NCBI GenBank assembly: GCA_025936995.1 | Contig: JAICSH010000013.1 | Coordinates: 1-48,176 of the forward strand | Source: Thermoleophilia bacterium | Lineage (GTDB): Bacteria > Actinomycetota > Thermoleophilia > Gaiellales > Gaiellaceae | Length of the DNA stretch: 48,176 nt | Direction of reading: 5' to 3' | Shown here: piece after piece, positions 7,340 to 15,950 of the stretch | Position numbering within the stretch: the stretch's first letter is position 1 | Layout: each line of letters opens with the position of its first letter | Translations under genes and position numbers: made by a program | Notes under the pieces: model-generated | Database searches by the model: none | Seen by the model: the letters and a program-made list of their open reading frames with translations, nothing else | Told to the model about the DNA's origin: nothing

Positions 7340-8311
7340 GTGCCGGTCAAAGTCCGCTTCGCGCCGAGCCCGACGGGTTCGCTCCACCTCGGCAACGCGC
7401 TCAGCGCCGTTGCGAACCGGCGGCTCGGCGACCGGCTGCTCCTGCGCATCGACGACACCGATCCCGCCCGGAACGTCGAGGGTGGGGAGGAGGCGATCGT
7501 GGAGGATCTCGAGTGGCTCGGGATCGCCTGGGACGAGGGGCCGGTGCGACAGAGCGACCGCGCGGAGCGCCATCGCGAGGCCGCCGCGCCGCTCGGCGAC
7601 CGCTTCGACGGGCTCACGCTTCTGCGTGAGGACGGCTCGCCGACTTATCACCTCGCGTCCGTCGTCGACGACATCGACTTCGGGATCACGCACGTCGTCC
7701 GCGGCAACGACCACCGCCCCAACGAGGCGTTGCACCGGCGCCTCTTCGAGGCGCTCGGCGCGACACCGCCGGAGTTCGTCCACCACGGCCTCATCCTCGG
7801 CCCCGACGGGCGCAAGCTCGCGAAGCGGGCTCCGGGCGGCTCGGTGGCCTCGCTTCGCGACGAGGGGATCCCGGCCGAGGCCGTCCGCGCCTACCTCGAG
7901 GAGCTGGGACTGCCGCGCCACGACGTCCACCTCGACCTTCCTCGGCTCCGGCGGCTGTCCATCGAGGCGCTCGCGGCGCTCGGTGACGACGAGCTCGCCG
8001 GGCGGGTCGGCGTTCCCGTCTCGGTGGCGCCGGTGCTGCGCGGCGCGCGGGATCTCGAGGAGGCCCGCGCCTACGCCGCGCTCGTGCTCGAGCCCGCGGA
8101 TGCCGAGGTCGACGCCCCGGAGACGCTCGCGCGCTTCCGTGAGCTCGTCGGATCGGGACTGGAGCCGCGGGCGGTCGTGCGCGAGCTGAAGGCCGTCGGC
8201 GGCGACCTCAAAGCCGTGCGCCTGGCGCTCACGGGGCACGAGCGGGGTCCCGAGCTCGCGGCCGTGATTGCCGCGCTTCCGCGCGACGAGCTGCTGCGCC
8301 GCGCGACGTAG
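7340..8311 (+). CDS. Compact glutamyl-tRNA synthetase homologue
   Basis: 323 residues, class I aminoacyl-tRNA synthetase of the GluRS type. It begins RFAPSPTGSLHLGN (HIGH-box at residues 16-19), continues with RIDDTD (usually RIEDTD), LEWLGIAWDEGP, SPTYHLASVVDDIDFGITHV, RGNDH (usually RGEDH or RGDDH), and KLAKRAPG at 159-166 (usually KLSKRHG). About 75-90 residues that normally lie between the RHRE helix (77-80) and LLREDGSPTY (94-103), including the acceptor-binding insertion and its zinc cysteines, are absent. A GluRS-like C-terminal end (RLALTGHERGPEL) remains, unlike GluQRS. GTG 7340 is chosen because the conserved core begins 4 residues later. Canonical GluRS, a divergent charging enzyme, or an amino-acid activating paralogue are all possible. 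Confidence 0.8.
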   Translation: MPVKVRFAPSPTGSLHLGNALSAVANRRLGDRLLLRIDDTDPARNVEGGEEAIVEDLEWLGIAWDEGPVRQSDRAERHREAAAPLGDRFDGLTLLREDGSPTYHLASVVDDIDFGITHVVRGNDHRPNEALHRRLFEALGATPPEFVHHGLILGPDGRKLAKRAPGGSVASLRDEGIPAEAVRAYLEELGLPRHDVHLDLPRLRRLSIEALAALGDDELAGRVGVPVSVAPVLRGARDLEEARAYAALVLEPADAEVDAPETLARFRELVGSGLEPRAVVRELKAVGGDLKAVRLALTGHERGPELAAVIAALPRDELLRRAT

Positions 8312-8321
8312 GCTAGAAGCC

Positions 8322-9596
8322 GTGCGCGTCCACGACACCCTCACGGGCTCGCTCGTCGAGCTGATGCCTCCTCCCGGCCCGATCGGGATCTACTGGTGCG
8401 GCCCGACCGTCTACCAGCGCATCCACGTCGGCAACGCGCTGGCGGTCTCCGTTCTCCCGCTGTGGCTGAAGCGGTGGCTCGAGCACCAGGGCTACGAGAC
8501 GAAGGTCGTCGTGAACATCACCGACATCAACGACAAGATCTACGACGCGGCGCCCGGGGAGAGCGCAGCCCTCGCGGCGGACGCGACCCGCTGGTACATC
8601 GAGGACACCGACCGGCTCGGACTCGGCCGGCCCGACGTCGAGCCGACGGCAGCCGAGACCGTCCCGGAGCAGATCGCGCTGATCGAGCAGCTGCTCGAGC
8701 GCGGCTTCGCGTACGAGGTCGAAGGCGACGTCTACTACCGCGTCGCGCAATTCCCCGACTACGGCCGGCTCTCGAGGCAGCGGCTCGACCAGATGGAGGA
8801 GCAGGAGCCGAACCCGCTGAAGGGCGATCCCCGCGACTTCGCGCTCTGGAAGGCGAACAAGCCGGGCGAGGACACGTGGTGGGACTCGCCGTGGGGCCGC
8901 GGCCGCCCCGGCTGGCACATCGAGTGCTCGGCCATGTCCGAGAAGTACCTCGGGACGAGCTTCGAGATCCACGGGGGCGGGCTCGACCTCAAGTTCCCGC
9001 ACCACGAGAACGAGATCGCACAGTCGCGCGCGCTCGGCCACGGCTTCGCGCACATCTGGATGCACAACGGGATGCTCAGCATGCGCGGCACTGAGATGCA
9101 CAAGTCGATCGGCAACGACGTCTCGCTCAGGGACGCGCTCGACCGCTGGGGGCGCGAGACGCTGCTCTTCTTCTTCCTAACCGGCCACTGGCGAAAGCCG
9201 CTCGAATACTCCGAGGAGACGCTCGAGCAGGCCCGCGCACAACTCGAGACCTTGCGCAACGTGTTCCGCTCGCCGAGCGAGCCCGTCGGCGACTGGGCGG
9301 AGTTCGAAGCCGCGCTCGAGGACGACTTCAACACGCCCGAGGCGCTCGCCGTGATGCACGGCTGGCGCGACCACGAGCTCCTGAGGCGTGCCTTCGGGAT
9401 CTTCGGGCTCGAGTCGATCGCCCAGATCGAGGAGGCTCCCCCGGAGCTCGCCGGGCTGGCAGAGCGGAGGCGCGAGGCGCGCGACGCGAGGGAGTTCGGG
9501 GAGGCCGACCGGCTGCGCGACGAGATCGCCGGGGCGGGGTGGGAGGTGCGGGACGTGGCGGAGCCTCCCGGCTACCGGCTCGTCCGCCGTCAGTGA
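8322..9596 (+). CDS. cysS: Cysteinyl-tRNA synthetase
   Basis: 424 residues, class I synthetase that charges tRNA-Cys. IYWCGPTVY with the zinc-ligand Cys (C26) is followed by the HIGH-box HVGN (35-38), VVNITDINDKI, HIECSAMSEKYLG with the second zinc Cys (C202), and KFPHHENEIAQS. The KMSKS position reads EMHKSIGN (258-265), with the first Lys and the first Ser replaced, yet the second Lys kept. The C-terminal anticodon region (ERRREARDAREFGEADRLRDEI) is canonical CysRS rather than MshC, and rlmB follows as in other actinobacteria. GTG 8322 gives the usual short N-terminus. It lies 10 bases after the GluRS-like gene. Confidence 0.9.
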   Translation: MRVHDTLTGSLVELMPPPGPIGIYWCGPTVYQRIHVGNALAVSVLPLWLKRWLEHQGYETKVVVNITDINDKIYDAAPGESAALAADATRWYIEDTDRLGLGRPDVEPTAAETVPEQIALIEQLLERGFAYEVEGDVYYRVAQFPDYGRLSRQRLDQMEEQEPNPLKGDPRDFALWKANKPGEDTWWDSPWGRGRPGWHIECSAMSEKYLGTSFEIHGGGLDLKFPHHENEIAQSRALGHGFAHIWMHNGMLSMRGTEMHKSIGNDVSLRDALDRWGRETLLFFFLTGHWRKPLEYSEETLEQARAQLETLRNVFRSPSEPVGDWAEFEAALEDDFNTPEALAVMHGWRDHELLRRAFGIFGLESIAQIEEAPPELAGLAERRREARDAREFGEADRLRDEIAGAGWEVRDVAEPPGYRLVRRQ

Positions 9597-10303
9597 CGCG
9601 GGAGATCGTCTACGGGCGGCGCCCCGTGCACGAGGCGCTGCGCGGGCGGCGCGAAGTGCTCGAGCTGTGGGCGAGCGAGCGAGCAGTGCGCGGCGAGGAG
9701 TGGCTGCGCGACCTCGAGCGCCCGCGGGTGCAGACGAAGCTCGAGCGAGATCTCTCCGAGGCGGCCGGCACGCGCGATCACCAGGGAGTTGTCGCGTGGT
9801 GCGAGCCGTTCCGCTACGCGGATGCGTCCGAGATCGCTTCCGGCCCGGCGCCTCTGCTCGCCTGCCTCGACCAGGTCAGCGACCCGCACAACCTCGGCGC
9901 CGTGATCCGCAGCGCCGAGGGAGCGGGTGCGAGCGGGGTCGTCGTGCCTTCCCACGGCTCGGCGCGGGTCACCGCCGCGGTCTGCCGCGCATCGGCGGGA
10001 GCGGTCGAGCACCTCCCCGTCGCCGTCGTCCCGAATCTCGCGCGCTACCTCGCGGAGATCAAGCGCGGCGACCTGTGGATCGCCGGCGCCGTGGGGCACT
10101 CGGGGACACCGATGTGGAAGGCGGATCTCTCGGGCGGCATCGCGTTCGTGCTGGGCGCCGAGGGAAAGGGCCTGCGCCCGCTCGTCCGGCGCACGTGCGA
10201 TCTGGAGATCTCGATCCCGCAGCTCGGCCGCGTCGAGTCGCTCAACGTCAGCGTCGCGGCTGCGCTTCTCCTCTACGAGGCTCGGCGCCGGCGAGATGGC
10301 TGA
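9593..10303 (+). CDS. rlmB: 23S rRNA (guanosine-2'-O)-methyltransferase RlmB-type (SpoU/TrmH family)
   Basis: 236 residues. An N-terminal substrate-binding domain begins YGRRPVHEAL. The SPOUT methyltransferase domain carries motif 1 in DQVSDPHNLGAVIRSAEG, motif 2 in VLGAEGKGL and motif 3 in ISIPQLGRVESLNVSVAAA, forming the knotted SAM site. RlmB 2'-O-methylates a guanosine in 23S rRNA, although a related rRNA or tRNA target is also possible for this family. The GTG start overlaps the cysS TGA as GTGA, which explains the choice and implies coupling. The NYN gene overlaps its end by 8 bases. Confidence 0.88.
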   Translation: MTREIVYGRRPVHEALRGRREVLELWASERAVRGEEWLRDLERPRVQTKLERDLSEAAGTRDHQGVVAWCEPFRYADASEIASGPAPLLACLDQVSDPHNLGAVIRSAEGAGASGVVVPSHGSARVTAAVCRASAGAVEHLPVAVVPNLARYLAEIKRGDLWIAGAVGHSGTPMWKADLSGGIAFVLGAEGKGLRPLVRRTCDLEISIPQLGRVESLNVSVAAALLLYEARRRRDG

Positions 10304-10730
10304 GACGACCCTCTACCTCTTCGACGGGTTCAACCTTCTGCACGCGGGCGACTTCGGCTCGCCCGACGAGCTGCGCGACCTCCTCGCGAGCTGGGTCGCG
10401 GCCCAGGGGGCCCGCGGCGTGCTCGTGTTCGACGGCCAGGGTCCCACCGAGCGGCGCGGCCCGCTCGAGGTGCGCTGGGCGAAGGACGCGGACACGCTGC
10501 TGGAGCGGCTCGCGGCCGAGCACCGGAGCAGCGAGCAGGTGGCGATCGTCTCCTCCGACACCGCCGTTCGCGGGACGGCGGGCATCGAGGTGAGGAAGGT
10601 CGCGTCCCAGACCTTCCTCAGTGAGCTCGCGCCGCCGAGCCGGGAGCGTTCGAGACGGGGCGACCTCCGTGACCGGCTCGACCCCGAGACGCTGGCGCGG
10701 CTCGAACGGTTACGTCGCGGCGAACGCTAG
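10296..10730 (+). CDS. YacP-like NYN-domain RNase
   Basis: 144 residues. It begins LYLFDGFNLLHAG, the NYN-domain strand with the acidic metal-binding Asp (D in FDGFN), and includes VLVFDGQGP and IVSSDTAVRG with further acidic residues in the PIN-like positions. These proteins (YacP/Rae1 group) are small endoribonucleases; B. subtilis Rae1 cleaves mRNA on the ribosome, which fits the translation-gene neighbourhood. ATG 10296 overlaps rlmB by 8 bases. It ends in a basic Arg-rich helix. Confidence 0.8.
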   Translation: MAETTLYLFDGFNLLHAGDFGSPDELRDLLASWVAAQGARGVLVFDGQGPTERRGPLEVRWAKDADTLLERLAAEHRSSEQVAIVSSDTAVRGTAGIEVRKVASQTFLSELAPPSRERSRRGDLRDRLDPETLARLERLRRGER

Positions 10731-10781
10731 AGCTCGTTAGCGTCCTGGGTCCAGGGCAAGCTGGGTCCGAAGCAATTGGAC

Positions 10782-10810
10782 TTGTAAAACCTTGGACCCC
10801 TTGCTATCTT
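10782..10810 (+). promoter_or_regulatory. Candidate promoter and GGTCC repeats upstream of sigH-like gene
   Basis: TTGTAA (10782-10787) and TATCTT (10805-10810) are separated by 17 bases, a good fit for a housekeeping sigma promoter, 52 bases before the ATG at 10862. Around it the sequence repeats GGGTCC at 10747-10752 and 10763-10768 and, inverted, TTGGAC at 10776-10781 and TTGGACCCC at 10792-10800, the last lying inside the spacer. A repressor binding these arms would block the promoter. Promoter and operator roles are inferred from spacing only. Confidence 0.45.
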
Positions 10811-10861
10811 CGCCTCGACCACAGGGTGAGAGTTTGCCCGTCACGACGTCCGGGAGGCGCC

Positions 10862-11524
10862 ATGGCTGCTCGCACCGCGACAGCACGCACGCCGCAAAAA
10901 GTTCAGCGAGAGCTCGAGGATCTTCAGCTCGTCATGAAGGCGCGGAACGGCAACAGCGTCGCGATGGACGCGCTCATCCGGCGCTACACGGGATTCGTGC
11001 GCCTCAAGGCCAGCTCGTACTTCCTCGCCGGCGGCGACAACGACGACCTCCTGCAGGAGGGGCTGATCGGGCTCTACAAGGCGGTTCGCGACTTCCGTGC
11101 GGACAAGGAGACGTCGTTCCGCAGCTTCGCGGAGCTCTGCGTCACGCGGCAGATCATCACCGCGATCAAGACGGCGACCCGCTTCAAGCACGCGCCGCTC
11201 AACACGTACATCTCGTTCAGTCACACGCCGGCGGGGCAGGACGGCGACGGTGAGTGCACGCTCGGCGACGCACTGCCGAGCCCGGCGGTGCACGAGCCGC
11301 CGCTCGTGGTCATCTCGACGGAGGAGCTGCAGAGCCTCGTCTTCAATCTCGGCAGCGGCCTGTCGCCGCTCGAGGCGGACGCGCTCAGGCTCTATCTCGA
11401 GGGCTCGTCCTACGAGGACATGGCCGACGAGCTCGGCTGCGACACGAAGACGATCGACAACGCGCTCCAGCGCGTCAAGCGCAAGATCCTCGCGCACCAG
11501 AAAGGCCGCGAGGTTCTGCTCTGA
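10862..11524 (+). CDS. sigH: RNA polymerase sigma factor, SigH-type (sigma-70 family)
   Basis: 220 residues. Region 2 is very similar to the sporulation/transition sigma H of Firmicutes: IRRYTGFVRLKASSYF, then GGDNDDLLQEGLIGLYKAV, then SFRSFAELCVTRQIITAIKT and the HAPLNTY segment. Region 4 contains LSPLEADALRLYLEG and a helix-turn-helix (SSYEDMADELGCDTKTIDNAL). The ATG at 10862 is preceded by GGGAGG. In several actinobacterial deep lineages a SigH-like gene sits before tRNA-Thr and the secE/nusG block; here tRNA-Thr follows 25 bases later but the ribosomal block does not. No anti-sigma gene is adjacent. Confidence 0.85.
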   Translation: MAARTATARTPQKVQRELEDLQLVMKARNGNSVAMDALIRRYTGFVRLKASSYFLAGGDNDDLLQEGLIGLYKAVRDFRADKETSFRSFAELCVTRQIITAIKTATRFKHAPLNTYISFSHTPAGQDGDGECTLGDALPSPAVHEPPLVVISTEELQSLVFNLGSGLSPLEADALRLYLEGSSYEDMADELGCDTKTIDNALQRVKRKILAHQKGREVLL

Positions 11525-11549
11525 CGAGCGCTACGCTGGTCGCTCCGGC

Positions 11550-11622
11550 GCCGGAGTAGCTCAGCTGGTAGAGCAACGCCCTTGTAAGGCGTGGGCCGTC
11601 GGTTCGAGTCCGACCTCCGGCT
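11550..11622 (+). tRNA. tRNA-Thr (anticodon TGT)
   Basis: A 73-base cloverleaf folds without mismatches: acceptor stem GCCGGAG/CTCCGGC, D-stem GCTC/GAGC, anticodon stem ACGCC/GGCGT with loop CTTGTAA (anticodon TGT at 11583-11585), a five-base variable region, and T-arm GTCGG-TTCGAGT-CCGAC. The discriminator base is T; the 3' CCA is not encoded. It reads ACA and, by wobble, other ACN codons. The gene starts 25 bases after the sigma factor stop, in the same direction, and its 3' end nearly touches the stop of the convergent response-regulator gene. Confidence 0.97.
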
Positions 11623-11623
11623 C

Positions 11624-12055
11624 TCATCTCGATCTTTTCCTGCGGGAGAGAAGCGTCGCGAGCACCCGCGGGAGCTCGTCGGCCAGCCGCGCCTTGCGCA
11701 CGTAGTCGTCGGCGCCGGCCTGCCGGATCTCGAGCACGCGCTCCTCGTAGTCGTGACCGCTGATGGCGACGATCGGCAGGTCCGGCGCCTCCGCGCGGAG
11801 CAGCCGCGTCGCCTCGACGCCGTCGAGCACGGGCATCTCGATGTCCATGACGACCGCATCGGGCGACAGCCGCGCCGCCAGGTCGACCGCCTCCCGTCCG
11901 TCGCGTGCCCGGCCGGCCATGGCGAAGCGCTCGTCCTGCTCGAGGACGAGCGCGATCGCGTCGAGGAACGACTCGTCGTCCTCGGCGACGAAGATCCGAA
12001 ACGGCTGCGGAGACACCTCTTCCGCTCGGGTTTCCCCGCCATGGCCGAGGGGCAA
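11624..12055 (-). CDS. Single-domain response regulator (receiver only)
   Basis: 143 residues with one CheY-like receiver and no output domain. The acidic pocket is AEDDE (E25, D26, D27), the phosphoacceptor Asp is in VVMDIEMPVLDG (D71), the Ser switch in AISGHD and the Lys in YVRKARL. Such stand-alone receivers act in phosphorelays or bind partner proteins. No histidine kinase lies nearby. The TTG start at 12055 gives a 14-residue Gly/Glu-rich leader; a GTG at 12016, preceded by GGAAGAG, would start the protein just before the receiver and may be the true start. Confidence 0.85.
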   Translation of the reverse strand: MPLGHGGETRAEEVSPQPFRIFVAEDDESFLDAIALVLEQDERFAMAGRARDGREAVDLAARLSPDAVVMDIEMPVLDGVEATRLLRAEAPDLPIVAISGHDYEERVLEIRQAGADDYVRKARLADELPRVLATLLSRRKRSR

Positions 12056-12140
12056 TCCGACCGTGGGCGCGGCGGGCTGCTCAGAAGGACGAGCCGGTGG
12101 TTCTCTTCCGCGCTCGGATCGCCTCGACGGCTGCGCGGTG

Positions 12141-13106
12141 CTAGGTGTCGAGCGCCTGCTCGAGGTCGGCCCAGAGAGCTGCCGGATCCTCGAGGCCCAC
12201 GCTGACGCGCAACAGCCCGGGCGGGACGCGATCTCCCTCCCAGCGCCGGCGGCTCTCGATGAGGCTCGTCACGCCTCCGAGAGAGGTCGCGTTGACGATG
12301 ACCCTCGTCGACGTCTCGACCTTCCGTGCCGCATCCGCGTCGGAGACGTCGAATGACAGGACGCCCCCGAGCCCGGGGTAGCGGACGACCTCGACGGCCG
12401 CGTGCGACCGCAGCCGTTCGGCCAGGAACGCCGCCGTCTCGGTCTGCCGTCGCACGCGCACCTCGAGCGTCTTCAGGCCGCGGAGCAGCAGCCAGGCAGG
12501 ATCCGGCGCGGCAACCACTCCGGTGCGTCCACGGAACGTGCGCAGCTCCTCCGCCGCAGCCTCGTCGCGGCAGACCACGGCACCGAGGAGCGCGTCGTCG
12601 TGGCCCGCAAGGTACTTCGACGCGCTGTGGAGGACGAAATCGGCGCCGCGCTCGAGCGGGCGCAGCAGCACCGGCGTCGCAACCGTCGAGTCGACGACGA
12701 CCGGGGCCGGATGCGCGGCCGCGGCCTCGAGGTTCGGCATGGTGAGGTACGGGTTCGACGGCGCCTCGAGCCAGACCAGCTGCACGTCCTCGGGCGGCGT
12801 CCCGGTCTGGTCGAACTCCACGACGCGCACGCCCCACCGGGCGAGCGCCGCAAACGTGACACCTGTGCCGTAGTAGCCGCCGGCGGCGAGCGCGATGGTG
12901 TCGCCGGGCTCGAGCAGCGAGAGGACGAGCGCCGTCGTCGCGCCGGCCCCGGACGGGAAGAGGAGCGCGGACCCTCCGTCCAGCTCCCCGAGCGCAGCCT
13001 CGGCCGCGGCGACCGTCGGGCTGCCGAAGCGCTGGTAGTGGAACTCCCGCGCGTCGCCGCGCTCGTCGTACGGCCAGATCGTCGACCTGTCGAGGGGCTC
13101 CGACAC
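12141..13106 (-). CDS. Cys/Met metabolism PLP-dependent enzyme (cystathionine gamma-synthase/lyase family)
   Basis: 321 residues, shorter than the usual 380-400. The PLP Lys is in HSASKYLAGHDD (K164), with the phosphate-binding SGAGATT (52-58), the cofactor-stacking region GGYYGTG, and the Asp in VVVDSTVATP. The C-terminal SLGGVTSLIES and LLRVSVGLED blocks are typical. The substrate-recognition loop near residue 25 reads YQRFGSPT instead of YGRSGNPT. It could be cystathionine gamma-lyase, gamma-synthase, methionine gamma-lyase or a related C-S lyase; the motifs do not decide. An MFS exporter lies 10 bases upstream on the same strand, which could suggest thiol or amino-acid export. Confidence 0.85.
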   Translation of the reverse strand: MSEPLDRSTIWPYDERGDAREFHYQRFGSPTVAAAEAALGELDGGSALLFPSGAGATTALVLSLLEPGDTIALAAGGYYGTGVTFAALARWGVRVVEFDQTGTPPEDVQLVWLEAPSNPYLTMPNLEAAAAHPAPVVVDSTVATPVLLRPLERGADFVLHSASKYLAGHDDALLGAVVCRDEAAAEELRTFRGRTGVVAAPDPAWLLLRGLKTLEVRVRRQTETAAFLAERLRSHAAVEVVRYPGLGGVLSFDVSDADAARKVETSTRVIVNATSLGGVTSLIESRRRWEGDRVPPGLLRVSVGLEDPAALWADLEQALDT

Positions 13107-13116
13107 GCGAACGACC

Positions 13117-14349
13117 CTATACGGGCTCGGGCCGCAGCTCGTCGAGTCGTCCCATCCGCGCCAGCGGCGGGAAGAGCCGTGACCAGGACGCGGCGAACCC
13201 GATCATGAGCGCGCCACCGAGGACGACCGCCCGGGCCGTTCCCAGGAGGGCGGCCATTCCGCCTGCCTCGAAGGCGCCGAGCTCGTTCGAGGCGCTGATG
13301 AACACCCACTCGACGGCGCCGACGCGACCCTGGAGCGAGAGCGGTGTCATCACCGTCACGGCGGTTGCGCGGATGTTCATGCTGATCATGTCGACGAAGC
13401 CCGTGATCGCGAGCATCACGAGCGAAAGCGGCAGGGAGCGGGAGAGACCGAAGACGATCGTCGCCGCCCCGAATGTCGCCACGACGACGAGCAGGGAGCG
13501 GCCGGCCGGGAAGGGCAGGGGGCGCCTCGCGATCAGGAGGCCCGCCACCAGCGCGCCGACCGACGGCGCGGCGCGCAAGCCGCCGAGCACGACGGGGCCG
13601 CCGTGGAGGATCGTCTTCGCGAAGACGGGGGCGAGGGCGATCGGATCGCCGAAGAGGACGGCAACGAGGTCGAGCAGGATCGCGCCGAGCACGACGCGCG
13701 TCCGCGTGATGAAGCGGATGCCCGCAACGAGGTGGTCGCGGTCGATCGCCTCCTGGACCTGTCTCACGACGGTGCGCGGCAGGTTGACGATCGCAGCCGC
13801 GGCGACCACGAGAAGCACCCCTGCGACGGCGTAGACCGCGAGCGGCTCGACCGCGAAGATCAGCCCGCCGAGCGCCGGGCCTGCGACGACTCCGATCTGC
13901 CCGGCGACGCTGCGGAGCGCGATTGCGCCCTGGAGGAGATCCAGCGGCACCAGCTCCGGCGTGAGGGCGCGCTGTGCCGGCGCGCCGATGGCCGAGGCGA
14001 TGCCGTTGAGGAGTCCCACGGCAAGGAACGGCCAGATCGAGCTCGGCCCGACGGCGGTGATGGCGAGCAGAACGCCGGCGATGCCGACCTGGAGCACACC
14101 CGCGACAGCGGCGACGGAGCGCCGCGCGACACGGTCGGCGAGCTGACCTGCGGGCAGCGCGAGAATCGGGAGCGGCAGGAATTCCGCGAGCCCGACGAGG
14201 CCGAGGTCGAGCGGCCGGTGGCGAATGGCGTACACCTGCCAGCCGATCGCGACGACCATCATCTGCGTTGCGAACCCGTTCGTGAGCAGCGCCGTCCAGA
14301 GGAGCGCAAAGCTGCGCAGGCGCAGCGCTGGGGGCAGGCGATGCCTCAC
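13117..14349 (-). CDS. MFS transporter (EntS-like exporter subgroup)
   Basis: 410 residues with about 12 hydrophobic segments. The N-terminal half contains a Gly-rich loop between TM2 and TM3 ([14 protein letters not shown]) corresponding to MFS motif A, and motif A repeats weakly in the second half ([17 protein letters not shown], then [12 protein letters not shown]). The sequence pattern resembles the MFS_3/EntS class of drug or siderophore exporters. The substrate cannot be assigned. It is divergent from the acyl-CoA carboxylase beta gene with 26 bases between starts and probably co-transcribed with the following PLP enzyme gene. Confidence 0.83.
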   Translation of the reverse strand: MRHRLPPALRLRSFALLWTALLTNGFATQMMVVAIGWQVYAIRHRPLDLGLVGLAEFLPLPILALPAGQLADRVARRSVAAVAGVLQVGIAGVLLAITAVGPSSIWPFLAVGLLNGIASAIGAPAQRALTPELVPLDLLQGAIALRSVAGQIGVVAGPALGGLIFAVEPLAVYAVAGVLLVVAAAAIVNLPRTVVRQVQEAIDRDHLVAGIRFITRTRVVLGAILLDLVAVLFGDPIALAPVFAKTILHGGPVVLGGLRAAPSVGALVAGLLIARRPLPFPAGRSLLVVVATFGAATIVFGLSRSLPLSLVMLAITGFVDMISMNIRATAVTVMTPLSLQGRVGAVEWVFISASNELGAFEAGGMAALLGTARAVVLGGALMIGFAASWSRLFPPLARMGRLDELRPEPV

Positions 14350-14375
14350 GAGCGCGAACGTTAGGCTCCGCGGCG

Positions 14376-15926
14376 GTGGGTGAGGGACACGAGACGACGG
14401 CGGGGAAGCTCCGGTGGCTCGAGGCGCTGAGGGGAGAGGCGCTCCACGCGGGCAGCGAGAAGGCCGTCGCGCGCCGCCGAGAGGAAGGCAGGCTCCTGGC
14501 CCGCGAGCGCGCCGAGAAGCTCTGCGATCCCGGCTCGTTCGTCGAGCTCGACCGCTACGTCCGCCACCGCGAGTCGAACTTCGGGATGATGGACCGCCGC
14601 CCGTACGGCGACGCTGTCGTGACGGGCTACGGCACGATCTTCGGCCGCCGCGTCTTCGTCTTCTCCCAGGACTTCACCGTTTTCGGCGGCTCGCTGAGCG
14701 AGGTCTTCGCCGAGAAGATCTGCAAGGTCATGGATTTGGCCGTCAAGTACGGCTGCCCGGTGATCGGGATCAACGACTCCGGCGGCGCGCGGATCCAGGA
14801 GGGGGTGGTGTCCCTCGCCGGATACGCGGAGATCTTCTGGCGCAACGTTCAGGCGTCCGGCGTCGTCCCTCAGATCTCGCTCGTGATGGGCCCCTGCGCG
14901 GGGGGCGCCGTCTACTCGCCCGCGATGACCGACTTCATCTTCATGGTCGAGGGCTCCTCGTACATGTTCATCACCGGCCCCGACGTCGTGAAGACGGTCA
15001 CGGGGGAGGAGGTCACGTTCGAGGAGCTCGGCGGCGCAGCGACGCACGCGGCGAAGTCGGGCGTGGCGCAGTTCACGGCGCCGGACGAGGAGACGTGCCT
15101 CGAGGACGCGCGCTACCTTCTCTCGTTCCTGCCGCAGAACAACGCGGAGCGCCCCGAGAGGTGGGGCGCGTCGACCGACCCCGCCGAGCGCGAGGACCCG
15201 GAGCTGGACACACTCGTTCCGGACAACGCGAACAAGCCGTACGACATGCACGACGTCATCCGCCGCGTCGTCGACGACGGCGAGTTCCTCGAGGTGTGCG
15301 AGCGCTGGGCGGAGAACATCGTTTGCGGGTTCGCGCGGCTTGGCGGGCATCCGGTCGGGGTCGTCGGGAATCAGCCGCGTTCGCTCGCAGGCGTCCTCGA
15401 CATCGACGCCTCGAACAAGGCGGCTCGCTTCGTCCGGACGTGCGACGCATTCAACGTGCCGCTCGTCACCTTCGTCGACGTTCCCGGCTTCCTCCCGGGG
15501 ACTGCCCAGGAGTGGGGCGGGATCATCCGCCACGGCGCAAAGCTTCTCTACGCGTACTGCGAGGCGACCGTGCCGAAGCTGACGGTGATCACGCGCAAGG
15601 CGTACGGCGGGGCGTACGACGTCATGAGCTCGAAGCACATCCGCGCCGATTTCAACTTCGCCTGGCCGACGGCGGAGGTCGCGGTGATGGGGCCCGAGGG
15701 CGCGGTGAACATCATCTATCGCGACCGGCCGGACGAGGAGCGTCCCGCGCTCATCGCCGACTACAAGGAGCGCTTCGCCAACCCGTACGCCGCCGCCGAG
15801 CGCGGGTACGTCGACGACGTGATCGAGCCGCGCCGCACGCGTCCCGTCCTCATTGGCGCGCTCGAGACCTCGCTCACTAAGGCCGAGCCGCGCCCGCGTC
15901 GCAAGCACGGCAACATCCCGCTCTAG
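14376..15926 (+). CDS. Acyl-CoA carboxylase beta chain (propionyl/acetyl-CoA carboxyltransferase)
   Basis: 516 residues, biotin-dependent carboxyltransferase subunit that transfers CO2 from carboxybiotin to an acyl-CoA. Crotonase-like N and C halves are clear: [28 protein letters not shown] with its oxyanion glycines, [12 protein letters not shown], then in the C half [19 protein letters not shown] and [14 protein letters not shown]. These are PccB/AccD-type blocks. The GTG at 14376 is the earliest start consistent with the divergent MFS gene. The biotin-carrying alpha chain is at 20855 and an epsilon-like protein at 19906, so the holoenzyme is encoded in three pieces over about 8 kb. Confidence 0.93.
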   Translation: MGEGHETTAGKLRWLEALRGEALHAGSEKAVARRREEGRLLARERAEKLCDPGSFVELDRYVRHRESNFGMMDRRPYGDAVVTGYGTIFGRRVFVFSQDFTVFGGSLSEVFAEKICKVMDLAVKYGCPVIGINDSGGARIQEGVVSLAGYAEIFWRNVQASGVVPQISLVMGPCAGGAVYSPAMTDFIFMVEGSSYMFITGPDVVKTVTGEEVTFEELGGAATHAAKSGVAQFTAPDEETCLEDARYLLSFLPQNNAERPERWGASTDPAEREDPELDTLVPDNANKPYDMHDVIRRVVDDGEFLEVCERWAENIVCGFARLGGHPVGVVGNQPRSLAGVLDIDASNKAARFVRTCDAFNVPLVTFVDVPGFLPGTAQEWGGIIRHGAKLLYAYCEATVPKLTVITRKAYGGAYDVMSSKHIRADFNFAWPTAEVAVMGPEGAVNIIYRDRPDEERPALIADYKERFANPYAAAERGYVDDVIEPRRTRPVLIGALETSLTKAEPRPRRKHGNIPL

Positions 15927-15931
15927 CGGGA

Positions 15932-15948
15932 TGCTATTTTCTCTAGCA
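15932..15948 (+). promoter_or_regulatory. Inverted repeat just upstream of the GntR-type regulator
   Basis: TGCTA (15932-15936) and TAGCA (15944-15948) form a perfect 5-bp inverted repeat with a 7-base AT-rich spacer, in the 24-base gap between the carboxylase stop and the ATG at 15951. A GntR/YtrA regulator that represses its own transcription would plausibly bind here. The AT-rich centre could include a -10 element, which would leave a very short or absent leader. Function is inferred from position and symmetry. Confidence 0.35.
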
Positions 15949-15950
15949 CC

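Noticed and set aside
8322-9596. MshC (mycothiol ligase) rather than CysRS
   Set aside because: The C-terminal anticodon-type region and the rlmB neighbour match CysRS; MshC lacks this C-terminal part.
12141-14349. Biosynthetic gene cluster with exporter and PLP enzyme
   Set aside because: Only two such genes, with no assembly-line or tailoring enzymes around them.
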